Source of the DNA: Diaporthe sp. PMI_573
Lineage: Eukaryota > Ascomycota > Sordariomycetes > Diaporthales > Diaporthaceae
NCBI GenBank assembly: GCA_021399435.1
Contig: JAJTUP010000093.1
Location: forward strand, 168,436-232,435
Length of the DNA stretch: 64,000 nucleotides
Reading direction: 5' to 3'
Part shown: piece after piece, positions 1 to 9,938 of the stretch
How positions within the stretch are numbered: the first letter of the stretch is position 1
Layout of the letters: each line of letters begins with the position of its first letter
Notes under the pieces: generated by a model
Databases searched by the model: none
What the model was told of the DNA's origin: nothing
The model's input: the letters and a program-made list of their open reading frames with translations, nothing else
Made by a program: the position numbers and the translations under genes

Positions 1-180
1 TATCCGATCGCCAACGTACCCCTGGGGAGATATCATCTGAAAGGCGTGGCCAGCCGTCCCTTCGGACTGGCTATTCTGGCGAAAGCAGGCGGAGAAGGAA
101 CTTTGTTCAAAGTCATGACCGCTTACGAAGCCAACTTTCCCCGTCGCGTCATCCCAGAACAGCTGCTTCCTCATCTCTAG
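1..180 (+). CDS. Amidase-signature-like protein, C-terminal end only
   Basis: Frame 1 is open from the window edge to a TAG at 178-180 and encodes the last 59 residues of a protein. The segment has a VPLGR motif, then RPFGLAILAKAGGEG, then a helix ending in AYEANFPRR. This is the arrangement at the C-terminus of fungal amidase-signature enzymes, which hydrolyse carboxamides: beta-strand VPLG, RPFGL, then a terminal helix. The catalytic Ser-Ser-Lys core would lie upstream, outside the window, so activity cannot be judged. The gene runs on the plus strand towards the flavocytochrome relic. The family call rests on a short tail and is moderate. Confidence 0.55.
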   Translation, partial: YPIANVPLGRYHLKGVASRPFGLAILAKAGGEGTLFKVMTAYEANFPRRVIPEQLLPHL

Positions 181-864
181 ATAGTTTGTTTTTCTTTGGG
201 CACGGTGGTGTTCTGGTGATAAATCGCTGCCTGGCCTCAACACATTCAGGCATATGATCATTGGCCCGCCGTCCGGCATCTTGTCGACCCACTCAGTGGC
301 GAGGAACTGGGGAAAGCTACGCTACTCTAGCTCGGAAGAATTCCTTCCCACGCATGTCCATAGTCATTCAATTTAACAGGATCTCGCTCAAGAAGAAATG
401 TACTTCTGAAGGCTCCTGGTCGACTAACGTGAGGATCATGGAGACGTCATGCGGCGCAAGGTTCCGAAAGACATCTTCTTCATGACGGATACGACCAAAT
501 CCGAGGCGGCGCGAGTGAATATACCTCAGACCTTGACTCAGAGGAGTGAGCTGCAGCTAACGAATCCAAGCCTGTACACGTAGAACGTAAAGCCAGTCAC
601 AGGAGCCAATACTCAGGAATGAACACCACGCTTAATCACCGCGTTTGCACCTAAATCGTTTAGCGTTAAGTACTACACGCCGTCTTCAGTGCCACACAGC
701 AATCATCCATTGCCTGACGTGGAACCACCATATAACTCACCGTCTACAGCCCCCAACTTCGAGGCAAAAGAACCAGAAGATTCACTACAATTTTACAATC
801 AATCTAGAGACACTCATACCACATCACTTCACTCCGCGCTTGGCCTTCCTTGCTCAATCTGAAC
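181..864. other. Intergenic, no gene recognised
   Basis: Two short open frames occur (about 261-485 and 645-875). Neither has a recognisable motif, a spliced continuation or coding-like composition. The region probably holds the 3' end of the amidase-like gene and the promoter of the next gene. Confidence 0.4.
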
Positions 865-3034
865 ATGACTACTAATACAGAGGACGTGCAGCTGGACCGA
901 CAACATCTGATCCCCCTCAGTGAGGTTCAGAAGCATTGTCGGCCAGAGGACTGCTGGATAATTATCAATGTAAGCTTTCCTTCGGATCTCGGTGGATACA
1001 AACGCTGAGTGTATCCTAGGGTGTCATCTACGATGTGAGTGGCTACCTCAAATTGCATCCTGGAGGACCACAGGCTGTGCTCGATAAGGCTGGGACAGAT
1101 GCGACGTAAGTGACTAAATGATAGCTACTCTCATCACAGATACTCACACATTACATGTTGGAAGGCACGGTCTGGCGGCATTCGGATAACTAAGCAGATA
1201 GCCTACATTACCCGCTCCTTCTGAGCGCTCTAGCCGTACGGATTCCTTTCTTTACGACACCAACAACAGTATAAATGTAATTGTTAAACTCATCATTACA
1301 TAGCGAGTCCTTTTCCCCGATACAACCCCCCCCCCCCCCGACGCGCTGAGCACTCTGCCGCCGGAGGCACGGGTCTGTCCAGTGGACCCGACCACGATAC
1401 CCGCACCAAAGGCCAAGGTTTTGACCGAGGACGAAACACGTCGACAGAAGGCACGGGAACAACTTCCGCCAATTCAAGCTATGCTCCTTCTTAAGATTTC
1501 GAATTATGGGCAAAACGGGTTCTGAGCGAAAAGGCATGGGCGCACTACCGTAGCGCAGCAGACGAGGAGCGGTGTAAGCCACGCAACCGAGCCCGTACCC
1601 CTTTGGCAAGCGCTTCGAACAGCAAGCGCGCCTCTAACTAACAAGAGCAAAGCCTTTGATGAGAATACGAACGCATGCCCTGAGGCGCTACTTTTCCGGC
1701 CTCGCATGCTCCGCGACATGACACCCAGCTCGACACAGACGGCCTTCGCGGGAATCGTCAGTGCGTTGCCAATCTTCATATCTCCAGCCGCCATGGCCAA
1801 GCTTGGCCATCCACTGAGAGAAGTGAACTTGACCAGAGCAGCCGCGAAATATGGGGTTGTCCAGGCCGTAGGTTGCATCATCAAACTTTGTCTCGAGCTG
1901 GACCGGTAATCGTCAGTAGATTTCCGCGAACGCGAGCTGCAGCCTTGAACAAATTTTCGAAGCGAGGAAGGAAGGCCAAGCCCTTCTCTACCAGGTCTGT
2001 TTGCGTCCGCCGGCCCCCTCTTCGGTTCTAAGCAATGGTATTTACAAGAGAACATGAACAGATTTACATCGACAGAGTTCGTAGCGTGTCCGAGAAGATT
2101 CTCCGGAAGGTCGAGAAGCTGGGCGCCAAGGCCATCGTATTTACAGTCGATGTCTGCTGGGAGTCAAAGAGGACACTGGACGTCCGAGCCAAGGGTGCAT
2201 TTCCAAAGACCTCTTTAGGTGCGTTTATGGCAATGGGAGGGCTCCAGGATCGCAACTTGACCTGGAATGATATTGCATTCATTCGCATAAGCACAATCCT
2301 AGAACCTCCAGCCCTCATCGCTAATACGGTGGGTGCATTGAACCTGATACTGATATTCGACAGCGCAACACCACGCTTCCGATCCTCATCAAAGGGATTC
2401 CGAGCATAGAGGATGTTCAGCTGTGCATCAATCATCAAGTCTAAGGAGTGATAATTGTAAGCCGTTGTCCAGCATGCCCCATTCTGTACTGATAAACATA
2501 TATGGCTTTGACGCTGCCTTGATGGGCTTTTCCTTGTTGTGGCTCAGCTTGAGATAATTAACGTCTCTTTGCCCAAGTCCAACCATGGAGGGCGACAGAC
2601 GGACTACGCGCCGGCTCCAATTGACATACTCTACGAGATGAGATCGTACCGACCAGACATGTTTGACAAGATCGACGTCCTGATTGATGGCGGCGTCCGG
2701 TCCGGAGCGGATGTGGTGAAGGCATTGGCCTTGGGTGCCAAGGCAGTGGGTCTCGGGCGACTGATTTTGGACGGCAATGCAACCCACGGAGAGGAGAGCG
2801 TTGAACGGGTAATCGACAGTGAGTTAAATGATTGCAAGCTCACGCGGACTGCCGACGCTCTAGATGACCAGCAGCTGACACATCGAAATAGTTCTCCGTG
2901 AGGAAATCGTCTACACCATGAAGAACATTGGCGCTGCCACAATTGGCGACTTGAGGCCCGAGATGGTAGGTCCTTCGGGGCCATGGGTTGGGGACAATTG
3001 CCCTTTGTACGCGCCCACCATTCCGAAGTTGTAA
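865..3034 (+). pseudogene. Broken flavocytochrome b2-like (cytochrome b5 + FMN-dependent alpha-hydroxyacid dehydrogenase) gene
   Basis: Spliced translation gives a cytochrome b5 domain (exon 865-969; intron 970-1019; then LHPGG, the haem-ligand loop) followed by an FMN_dh barrel. Recognisable barrel blocks are FISPAAMAKLGHP, AISANASCSLEQIFEA, VEKLGAKAIVFTVD, KRTLDVRAKG, GLQDRNLTWNDIAFIR, LPILIKGI, SNHGGRQTDYAPAPIDIL, VLIDGGVRSGADVVKALALGA and a C-terminal THGEESVERVI. Conserved splice sites include introns ending at 2577 and at 2819-2891. Such proteins oxidise L-lactate or related 2-hydroxyacids with FMN. At least three lesions are seen: a frame break near 1490-1496, an intron donor reading ATAAGC instead of GTAAGC at 2287, and TAA at 2442-2444 inside the barrel. 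A run of 14 C at 1326-1339 and an unclear join between 1106 and 1330 add doubt. Identity of the family is secure; silencing is very likely unless the assembly has errors. Confidence 0.8.
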
Positions 3035-3580
3035 ACTAGGCATGTGACCAACTTCCAGCCTTGCTTGGACACATATTATTAAAGATTGCCTTATTGGAAA
3101 AGTGCGATTTTGATGGATGGTGACTATTTCGGTGCACAGTCACATTTTATGATGTTACGACTTTACGTTTTTTCTCCATTGCAACAATTCTTTATTCTCC
3201 AGTGCTTTCGGGCGGAATGGCGCAACCATCCACTTTGAACGATGAGACTCGAGCCAACTTAAACCCTTATAATTCTGGGCGGATAATTGATGCCTTCATC
3301 ATGCGCGTCACGGTGCTGTCGACTGGTGTGAGTCTCTGGGGGAGTTGGTGTATTTTAAATCTAGGCTAGATCTAAGTTATGTAAAGGTTAATTATATAGG
3401 AGGTACTGGGCTCTTGTGATAAGGCCACATAGTGTAATTATTTGATGCTGGACCTGACAAATATGCCCCGAATTATCTGCTTCTACTTTTCAGACTCTTG
3501 CTCTATTACATTGTTCTAGTAAGTATTGCATTACTGCGTTAGACTTGTTCATCAGGGGCCGTGATTCGAAGTAGTTCTTC
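3035..3580. other. Intergenic between convergent genes
   Basis: The stretch lies between the 3' end of the plus-strand flavocytochrome relic and the 3' end of the minus-strand HET gene. It probably contains both polyadenylation regions. No coding signal is seen. Confidence 0.4.
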
Positions 3581-5863
3581 TCACCCGAGGACCAGAGAGA
3601 TGAACTGAGGCCCCGAATCGTCCCATTCCTTGGCGTCTGCCTCCCCGCTTGCACGACGGTACGCAACTCCGTCTTTCCACTCGACCCAAAACACTGCATA
3701 TCTCTCCAGTATCGTATCATTCGAGTAGTGTATGCGAATTTTGCACACGGCCACCAGTTCCACAGAGAACGCAGCGCCATTCGTATCTTCTGGAAAGAGA
3801 CTGGATTCGTGCTGTGTGTGGAGATGAAGATAACCCACCGGCTTCCCCGAGCTATTCACAAGTGTCACGACATTATAGTAGTCTAGACGGCCGAGTATCT
3901 GCGTCCTAACCGTATCGCAGAACAGAAAAGGTGTCTGCTCCGGTACAAACGGAACATCGGCCTCGTTGACCGCCGTCGTGGGGACGAGCTTCGGCCCAGG
4001 GTGAGTGGAAGATTCAGGCCCGTGGTCCCGAGGCATCATTACTTTGCTTCGGAAAGCTGAAGTGAATCTCCATCTTCGTGCCACTAGTGGCGCTCGTCGA
4101 AAGGTTGAATTAATCCTTCGCCTCTGTGCCGGCGCAACTCGGGGCGAAGCACCTGTGGACCACTGCGTAATCGCCAAGGTCTCGCACTTCACAGGGTGCG
4201 AGGGATGAGGCTTGAGAGGGAGAATCGGCTCTTCGAGACGGGAGCTCATTGCGATACCCCCATGCCAGCCCACCCACGACCAAGATGGCAGTTCAGAGGG
4301 GTGTAAGCGGCTCTCTGGAGGTCGAGGGGATGGCTGGCGGCGGCGGAGCTCCGCGGTCGCATTATCTGGTGTCCAGCACAGGCCCCACTCGAAAAGCACC
4401 TCCGGTATGCCATAGAGAAAGCCCCCTGGGAAGAAACGGCTCAGGGCCCCGAGCGTCCCCGATATTGCTGGGAGGGCGTCCTCGTCATAACGGAGGTTTT
4501 TCATGCAGTACTTCTGTATCGTCTGGCTCAGGTCATGTTCACGATGGCTTCCGGTTGTCCAGGATACGCTGGGCCAACTTGTGACATCCTCTACGGGCTC
4601 GACTGTCTTGGTGGATATGGTCATGTCCTCGTGCCAGCAGGCATGCGAGCAAATCCAATGGATTTGGCCCCCGAAGAACAACAATTTTCTTGAAGACAAT
4701 ATGTACTCCTGAAACGTCCAGCCCCGATCGAAGTACGGATGGCCATTCCATTCCTGGTCCGGTTCGCGCCAAGGTATGTGCGAGACGAGCTGTTCCTCCC
4801 CAAACTCCACGACAGTCTGGTGAGCCTTCCGAGGCATCGAAACCCCCTCGATGCCGGGGAGTCCGTCTATTGCGTCGCCACTCAGAGACACCACTGTGAA
4901 GATTGCATTGGCGTAGATACTCCCCATCAGGCTGAGCTGCTCGGCCTGAGCCTTTGAGTCCTGGTAAGGAATGCAGAGTGAATCCGCCCACAGATACCGC
5001 TCCCCGAGCGCAGACGTGAGCGACATGGCATGTGCAACTATGGGAGCGACGTGCTCGGACTCGACCTCTGGATCCAGGCCCGTTAATGCGCCGCTCCTCC
5101 GGAGCCGAGCCAGTATCTCAGCCGTGACAATGCAACCAGTCTTCCGGCCGTATATGTAGCTCAGCGCAACATACGTGCCGACGACGCCTTGTCCCTCGAC
5201 AAGGCAGCCCTGCTCAACGTCGATCAGCCACGCGGGCCTTGCCAGCCAGGTTTTCATCGGGTTTGAACATCGAGCACCATGAGATGAGAGGCACTCCTCC
5301 TTCCATCTCTTGGCCAATCCCAGGTCAGTCCATTTCGGGTCCAATACGTGCCCAACGCCTGGATGGTCCGCGACGCCTTCCTTCTTCACCAGCAAGTTCC
5401 AATGTGACCTCCGAGATTCACCTTGCGCGTCCCTGATGCTGTCGTCTGCGAATCCTTTCATTATAAAGCTCCGAGGGGCGATGGTCCCTTTGTACTTATC
5501 AAGATGCTCCACAAGGGGTTTGTGAACAAGGCACCGCGTCGAGGCCCTGGCTTTGCGACCCCCAAGGTCAATCTTGATGCCAGGGGACGAAGACGTAAGG
5601 CCGCACCAGATGTCTTGGCATGTCCGACAGTCTGGTGGGAGCCATTTTGGTTGTTGGGATTTGGGCTTAGATTGTCTGAACATCTTCGTCGCCGTCGTTG
5701 GTGTGCCAAAGCTGACGCCCAGTTGCACACCTAGCCGCCTAGGATTATTGATAGTGTCCAATTGAGGCTGAAAAAAAAAAAGGAAAGCGGGGTCGAGCCT
5801 CGCCAATGAATGTTGACTAGTTGCCTGTCCAACGATTCCAGCTTCAGCTAAGAACATAAGCAC
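3581..5863 (-). CDS. HET-domain (heterokaryon incompatibility) protein, full length
   Basis: A single 760-codon frame. The HET domain starts near residue 231 with YVALSYIYG. It continues through a helix of charged residues to ERYLWADSLCIPYQDS (the conserved LWIDALCI-type block), then YANAIFTVVSLSG, and further on DRGWTFQEYILSSR (the W-T-x-QE block). HET proteins act in allorecognition, triggering cell death when incompatible strains fuse; the HET domain is related to TIR folds. The N-terminal 60 residues are doubtful. A polypyrimidine tract followed by CAG on the coding strand (plus 5770-5782) looks like an intron acceptor, so translation may start at M61 (position 5683) or in an upstream exon. 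The C-terminal 300 residues have no recognised domain. A second, truncated HET gene lies next to it on the same strand. Confidence 0.85.
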   Translation of the reverse strand: MLMFLAEAGIVGQATSQHSLARLDPAFLFFFQPQLDTINNPRRLGVQLGVSFGTPTTATKMFRQSKPKSQQPKWLPPDCRTCQDIWCGLTSSSPGIKIDLGGRKARASTRCLVHKPLVEHLDKYKGTIAPRSFIMKGFADDSIRDAQGESRRSHWNLLVKKEGVADHPGVGHVLDPKWTDLGLAKRWKEECLSSHGARCSNPMKTWLARPAWLIDVEQGCLVEGQGVVGTYVALSYIYGRKTGCIVTAEILARLRRSGALTGLDPEVESEHVAPIVAHAMSLTSALGERYLWADSLCIPYQDSKAQAEQLSLMGSIYANAIFTVVSLSGDAIDGLPGIEGVSMPRKAHQTVVEFGEEQLVSHIPWREPDQEWNGHPYFDRGWTFQEYILSSRKLLFFGGQIHWICSHACWHEDMTISTKTVEPVEDVTSWPSVSWTTGSHREHDLSQTIQKYCMKNLRYDEDALPAISGTLGALSRFFPGGFLYGIPEVLFEWGLCWTPDNATAELRRRQPSPRPPESRLHPSELPSWSWVGWHGGIAMSSRLEEPILPLKPHPSHPVKCETLAITQWSTGASPRVAPAQRRRINSTFRRAPLVARRWRFTSAFRSKVMMPRDHGPESSTHPGPKLVPTTAVNEADVPFVPEQTPFLFCDTVRTQILGRLDYYNVVTLVNSSGKPVGYLHLHTQHESSLFPEDTNGAAFSVELVAVCKIRIHYSNDTILERYAVFWVEWKDGVAYRRASGEADAKEWDDSGPQFISLVLG

Positions 5864-6345
5864 TACCTACACCGAAATCTACAGATGCCTGATTCAATAT
5901 ATATGCCAGGTGATGGAAGCACATCACACGACATGGATGATTATGTCATAAATGTAGGATTTATTTTTGGTTCTGATCTCGTTCCAACGATGTGGATGTA
6001 GTTCGATGGAACCGCTCCTCCGCGAGCTCGGGCTAGGTGGTCCGAATAACACCCAATAGAACAGCCACTCAGGGGTTGACGGAGAGCAGCGGCCCTGTGC
6101 CCAGGACGACATCCTTCAATAATCACCCGACAGCTTTGATACGGTAAAATGTACCTCCTCGTACACACGGTGAACGATATTTCTGCTGCTGCCCGATAAT
6201 TATCCTGAGAATCAACCTCCAGTCTATATCTCAGGACTCAGGAGGGCTGTAGGAGCTTCTTGCGGCTAGAAAAACAAAAGCTGGTCAAAATGGTAACATG
6301 CCCAAAAGAAAGGAGTGGGAGCTAGCATTGTATTGGCTCTCCTCC
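5864..6345. other. Intergenic between two HET-type genes
   Basis: Promoter and leader of the HET gene at 3581-5863 and the 3' end of the truncated one. Nothing else is seen. Confidence 0.35.
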
Positions 6346-7614
6346 TCACGTAAGCATGAAGTACTCAAATTCGCTTTCATCGTAAAGCTCCAACGAGTAA
6401 TCCTCCGAGGTGTAGTACATGATTGACGCCCCATACCACGACCAACAGTGGCCCAGGTTCACATAGCCCAGTCCAAAGTCAGTCGTCACTGGCCGGAGGA
6501 GGAAAGGGCACGCTCCCCCGCTGAGGGCTACCAGGCGGTCTCCGCGGCTCGGAGGCGAGGCGCAGAGGCGCCTCAGCTCGGCATTCGTCCCGCCCTGACA
6601 GAGGAATTTGGCTTTCCCTCCGTCGATGATTTTCATCCGCACGAGCTGGACAAACTTCTTTGCGATGTCACTGTCTTGTAGGCTGTCGGTACGTGAATCG
6701 TCGCCGCCGCCGTCCTGCTGAAGGTAGCGGTCATATAAAGCTTGCAAGTCCTCGACTGCCGGTTTCGTCGCCCAGGAGGTTTCTTTGCCGACCAATATTT
6801 TGCTGTGCAGCCAGTTCGCCACGGCCTCTTCGAGGCTTATGTTTGACTCCCGAGCGACGTCTACGAGGAATTTGTGGTGGTGTCTGAGGTGCTCGCTGAA
6901 GCTGTAGTTGTCATCATCGTCCTCGCATGCCAGCGATATGTACACCCGAATGACCTTTTCACTGTCGTAGCCCCGGACCTTCAAAAGCTCCCCATCTGGT
7001 CCTGCAAACGAGACGTTCGGCGGGTTAACGTCGCCCTCCACGGAAAGAGACCTCTGCGACGCGCGGAAATCGGGCACCCAAGAGGGCAGGTCCTCTGCCA
7101 GTGCCTCGTCGTAGTCGGGCCACAGTTGCCAGAATGTCCGCGCGAGTATGGCTACACTACCCGTGGCCTTTATAATGCATCTGGCGTAGTCCTCGCAAAC
7201 CCGCGGGAATGACTTCTGGTAATCCGGCGCCAGTTCTGGGGGCAGCAATTCACTGCCGCCGCAGAGGCCGATCATGCTGTACAGGTAGTCGTGTGGTATT
7301 GTCGCCTCGAAGGCAGCCGGTCCGTGGTGCGCCATGGCCCTCTCAAACGCCCTCCCGAATCTAATCCCCCGGTCCTCAGACCCTTCTTTCGTCAGGATTG
7401 GATTGAATTGTGCCCAGGCCCTGCTTCGGAGCAGCCCCCCTTGATGCACAAGGTCACGAGGCCCGCCTTTCGACATAGGACTGTCCAACCTGTGGGACCG
7501 TATGTTCAAAATCACCGGCCAGAGGCGCGTAAAGCGCTCGAACCCGAGCAGATAACGGCCCACCATCAGGATCGGCTCCGCCTCCGAAAGCGCCACCTCT
7601 TGCATAAATGTCAT
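6346..7614 (-). CDS. HET-family protein lacking the N-terminal HET core (5'-truncated)
   Basis: A 422-codon frame resembling the middle and C-terminal half of HET proteins. Blocks are IPHDYLYSMIGLCGG (the P-x-D-x-IYALLGL block that follows the HET core), then LAPDYQKSFPRVCEDYARCI, then LPSWVPDFRA (the L-P-SWVPDW block). The first HET block (A-L-SY-WG) and the LWID block are missing. Upstream of the first ATG the frame stays open for over 100 nt (for example ILLDM directly before the start) but has no HET motif. The gene therefore looks truncated at its 5' end, or its first exon lies upstream and was not recognised. Function as an incompatibility factor is doubtful without the core; a relic or decoy fragment is possible. 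Confidence 0.65.
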   Translation of the reverse strand: MTFMQEVALSEAEPILMVGRYLLGFERFTRLWPVILNIRSHRLDSPMSKGGPRDLVHQGGLLRSRAWAQFNPILTKEGSEDRGIRFGRAFERAMAHHGPAAFEATIPHDYLYSMIGLCGGSELLPPELAPDYQKSFPRVCEDYARCIIKATGSVAILARTFWQLWPDYDEALAEDLPSWVPDFRASQRSLSVEGDVNPPNVSFAGPDGELLKVRGYDSEKVIRVYISLACEDDDDNYSFSEHLRHHHKFLVDVARESNISLEEAVANWLHSKILVGKETSWATKPAVEDLQALYDRYLQQDGGGDDSRTDSLQDSDIAKKFVQLVRMKIIDGGKAKFLCQGGTNAELRRLCASPPSRGDRLVALSGGACPFLLRPVTTDFGLGYVNLGHCWSWYGASIMYYTSEDYSLELYDESEFEYFMLT

Positions 7615-8086
7615 GTCCAGGAGAATTTTAATGTGTAATACACGGCAATATTCAATGTCAAAAGGAATCAGCCTAGGTGAAGGCCGAACGGTACCGAAAC
7701 GGGACAGTGTAGGCCAAAAATGAAACGTTGAATAGCCATGGAAACCGGAAACTGGAAATCAGAAACAGGAAACAGGAAACAGGAAACAGGAAATCCCTGA
7801 TGTCCCCAACCAACGTCACGACGATGCCTCCCCTACGCTTACAGATGATTAAAAATGCCATATAGATAATCCAGTGGCCGAATGGTTATTCAGGCATCTT
7901 AGCGGAACACAAAAATACAATTTTGTTGTAATACTTTACTTCCTATGTCGTTCTAACACATCCGTATAGTCTTATTTCCTACCTCCCGCGCTCTGTTGCT
8001 TATTGAATCCTATCCCTTGTTAGAATTCGCCAGGACTTTTTACTATTGGAACAAAAATCTAAGTACAGGCCATACTTTCCAATGCC
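7615..8086. other. Intergenic
   Basis: Apart from the 7-bp repeat the sequence is AT-rich without motifs. Some of the lost 5' part of the truncated HET gene may have been here; the frame upstream of 7614 stays open without a start codon. Confidence 0.35.
7744..7794. repeat. Short tandem repeat, 7-bp unit
   Basis: Tandem GGAAACA units, four to five near-perfect copies preceded by degenerate ones (GGAAACT, GGAAATC), just upstream of the truncated HET gene. Probably slippage-derived. Confidence 0.8.
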
Positions 8087-8635
8087 CTATCGTCTTCGAC
8101 AGCTACTAAATAAAGACCCGCCTACTATTGGTAGCTTTTGCTTTGGCCGCTTCCAATAATCTGGCCCCGGTTTAACAGCTGGAGGACTTGGTGGCGGACT
8201 TGGTGGTTTATCTGTCTTATCAGATCCGCTGGAGCTCGTTTTAGATGCTTCCTTTTCTTTCCCAGGCGACGAAGTACCATGACTTGATGCATGACCATGA
8301 GAAGGTGTTGTTGCTCGCGCGGGGTGCATTGGTGTCTTTGCGGCGTTACCAGTGGCTGGTGGGGATGATCTGGATGTTCCCGGGATTGATTGATGGATAC
8401 GAGCTCCTGTGGCCGCGGCCCGACCAGCTGTTGCAGCATGGCTGCTTTTGGTGCTTCCCGGGACTGGTTGATGAGGTGGAGTTCCCTGGGTCGGGGCCTG
8501 GCCAACCTTTGAAGGTGGTTTGTCGTTATCTGCCTCAGCCTTGGTTGTCATGACGTTGGCTGAGGTTTTGACGGCACCTGCCTTCGCCTTTGCAGCAGGG
8601 GCAGTCTGGTTTGTAGTGAGAGTGGGCTTGACCAT
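8087..8635 (-). CDS. Low-complexity Pro/Ser/Thr/Ala/Lys-rich protein
   Basis: An intrinsically disordered protein of about 182 residues. The start is placed at the ATG on 8635. Upstream of it the coding strand reads a pyrimidine-rich ATCTTTTCAG, which looks like an intron acceptor, so a 5' UTR intron or upstream coding exon is likely. The composition is Pro, Ser, Thr, Ala, Lys and Gly with a PPSPPPSPP run near the C-terminus. Two internal copies of a motif can be aligned: HQPVPGSTKSS and HQSIPGTSRSS. No signal peptide or membrane segment is seen. No family is recognised. The basic, disordered composition could fit a cytoskeletal, cell-wall or nucleic-acid-associated protein, but this is not shown. 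A chance frame is possible. Confidence 0.4.
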   Translation of the reverse strand: MVKPTLTTNQTAPAAKAKAGAVKTSANVMTTKAEADNDKPPSKVGQAPTQGTPPHQPVPGSTKSSHAATAGRAAATGARIHQSIPGTSRSSPPATGNAAKTPMHPARATTPSHGHASSHGTSSPGKEKEASKTSSSGSDKTDKPPSPPPSPPAVKPGPDYWKRPKQKLPIVGGSLFSSCRRR

Positions 8636-9938
8636 TTTGTCTGAAAAGATAAGTTGATCACGCAAAAATCAGAGAAAAGATGTTCAGAAAGGTCTCGCTG
8701 ACGGAATTTCGTAGCAGACCGGATGATGAAGCCAGTTGAGGGTGATTGGAGGATTCTCAAGGTCAGTATGATTTATGAGTCGTGAAGACGTGCTGATAGA
8801 ACTCGGGCGTTGCGAGAATTTATAATTCTGGATGGAAATGTTTATTACACAGCCTTTCACGACAGTCACGGAAGTGGATCTTGTGCAGGTACGGGCCACA
8901 ACAGCTGAGGCATCTCGTGAGCCAACATCAAGTTCCACCTTGTACTATTTCAAGACATTGGGTGCAGTTTTGGCTCTGCTGCTGCTGCTGCATCCTCCGG
9001 CAGCTAGGTGGGGTGCGGCTGTGTCACGCCTCTGCAATGACCTGGCCGGCCTGATCGTGGTTCCTAGGGAGTGGGGCTTCGTGGTTGCAAGCTTAGGACA
9101 CCCATAGACAGTGGATATGATTTCAACTTGTTGGCGGCCGGGGGGAGCCGCATGTATTCCATAGATGACCTATATCAGTCGTCTTAATCCACTTTTCTGG
9201 GCCCTCCACATGGTCACCAACTTCCGGGCCAACAACCTGTGAAGTACTCACAAGAGCGGGAGCAAAGCCTCCTGCGGGCCAATTCATTGTCGTCAACGAT
9301 CAACTTCGCATAAAATCATTATGGAATTTCTAAATTAGTAACGTCTCGCGTGTGCGAGAACTTCTTCCAACTAAGTGCATCGCCAAAGCTGCCGGGATTA
9401 ATTTCTAGAAACACGTTTATTCCCTGGGCATACGAACTACTAGTTAGATATTCGTACTCGTTTGATGCCGCGGCCCAAAGATTGTCTTATGCGTTTCCTT
9501 TCATATATTTTGTGTAATGCATGGCACGGTGGCTGATATAGAAAAGAATTGAAGAATGTCATCCCTCAGGGTTCAATACTAGTACACCGTTTGGACTTTT
9601 TCTTTGTCGACACGCTGTAATATCAGCTGTACTTATTCAAATATAAGCACCATTTCAAATTCCAGATTCCTTGCACAAAAGTCCGCTGGATTGGCCAAAT
9701 TATGTGGAAGGGGCTGTGCATAATAGTCATAGACTCACGGAAGCGCGCTCATTTGAAAAGATCTATACATGGGTTCTCCCAGGAGTGCAGGTTGGGTAAT
9801 TATCTTCTTGCAAAACTGCCTGCGCCATTCAATCAAAGTCCTCTAATTCAAACAGTCTTCCCTGAAATTATCCAAAATTCGCCTATCTCAGAGTATTTTA
9901 GTCAAATGGTGCTACCCGAGTGGCCATCTCTCAAAACC
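8636..9938. other. Intergenic, no gene recognised
   Basis: About 1.3 kb. It contains the promoter of the low-complexity gene and the 3' flank of the kinase-like gene. A short plus-strand frame at 8832-9107 runs antisense to the putative leader and has no recognisable features. Confidence 0.35.

Noticed and set aside
1326..1339. Run of 14 C as a designed or regulatory signal
   Set aside because: More likely slippage or an assembly problem inside a decayed exon; no other support.
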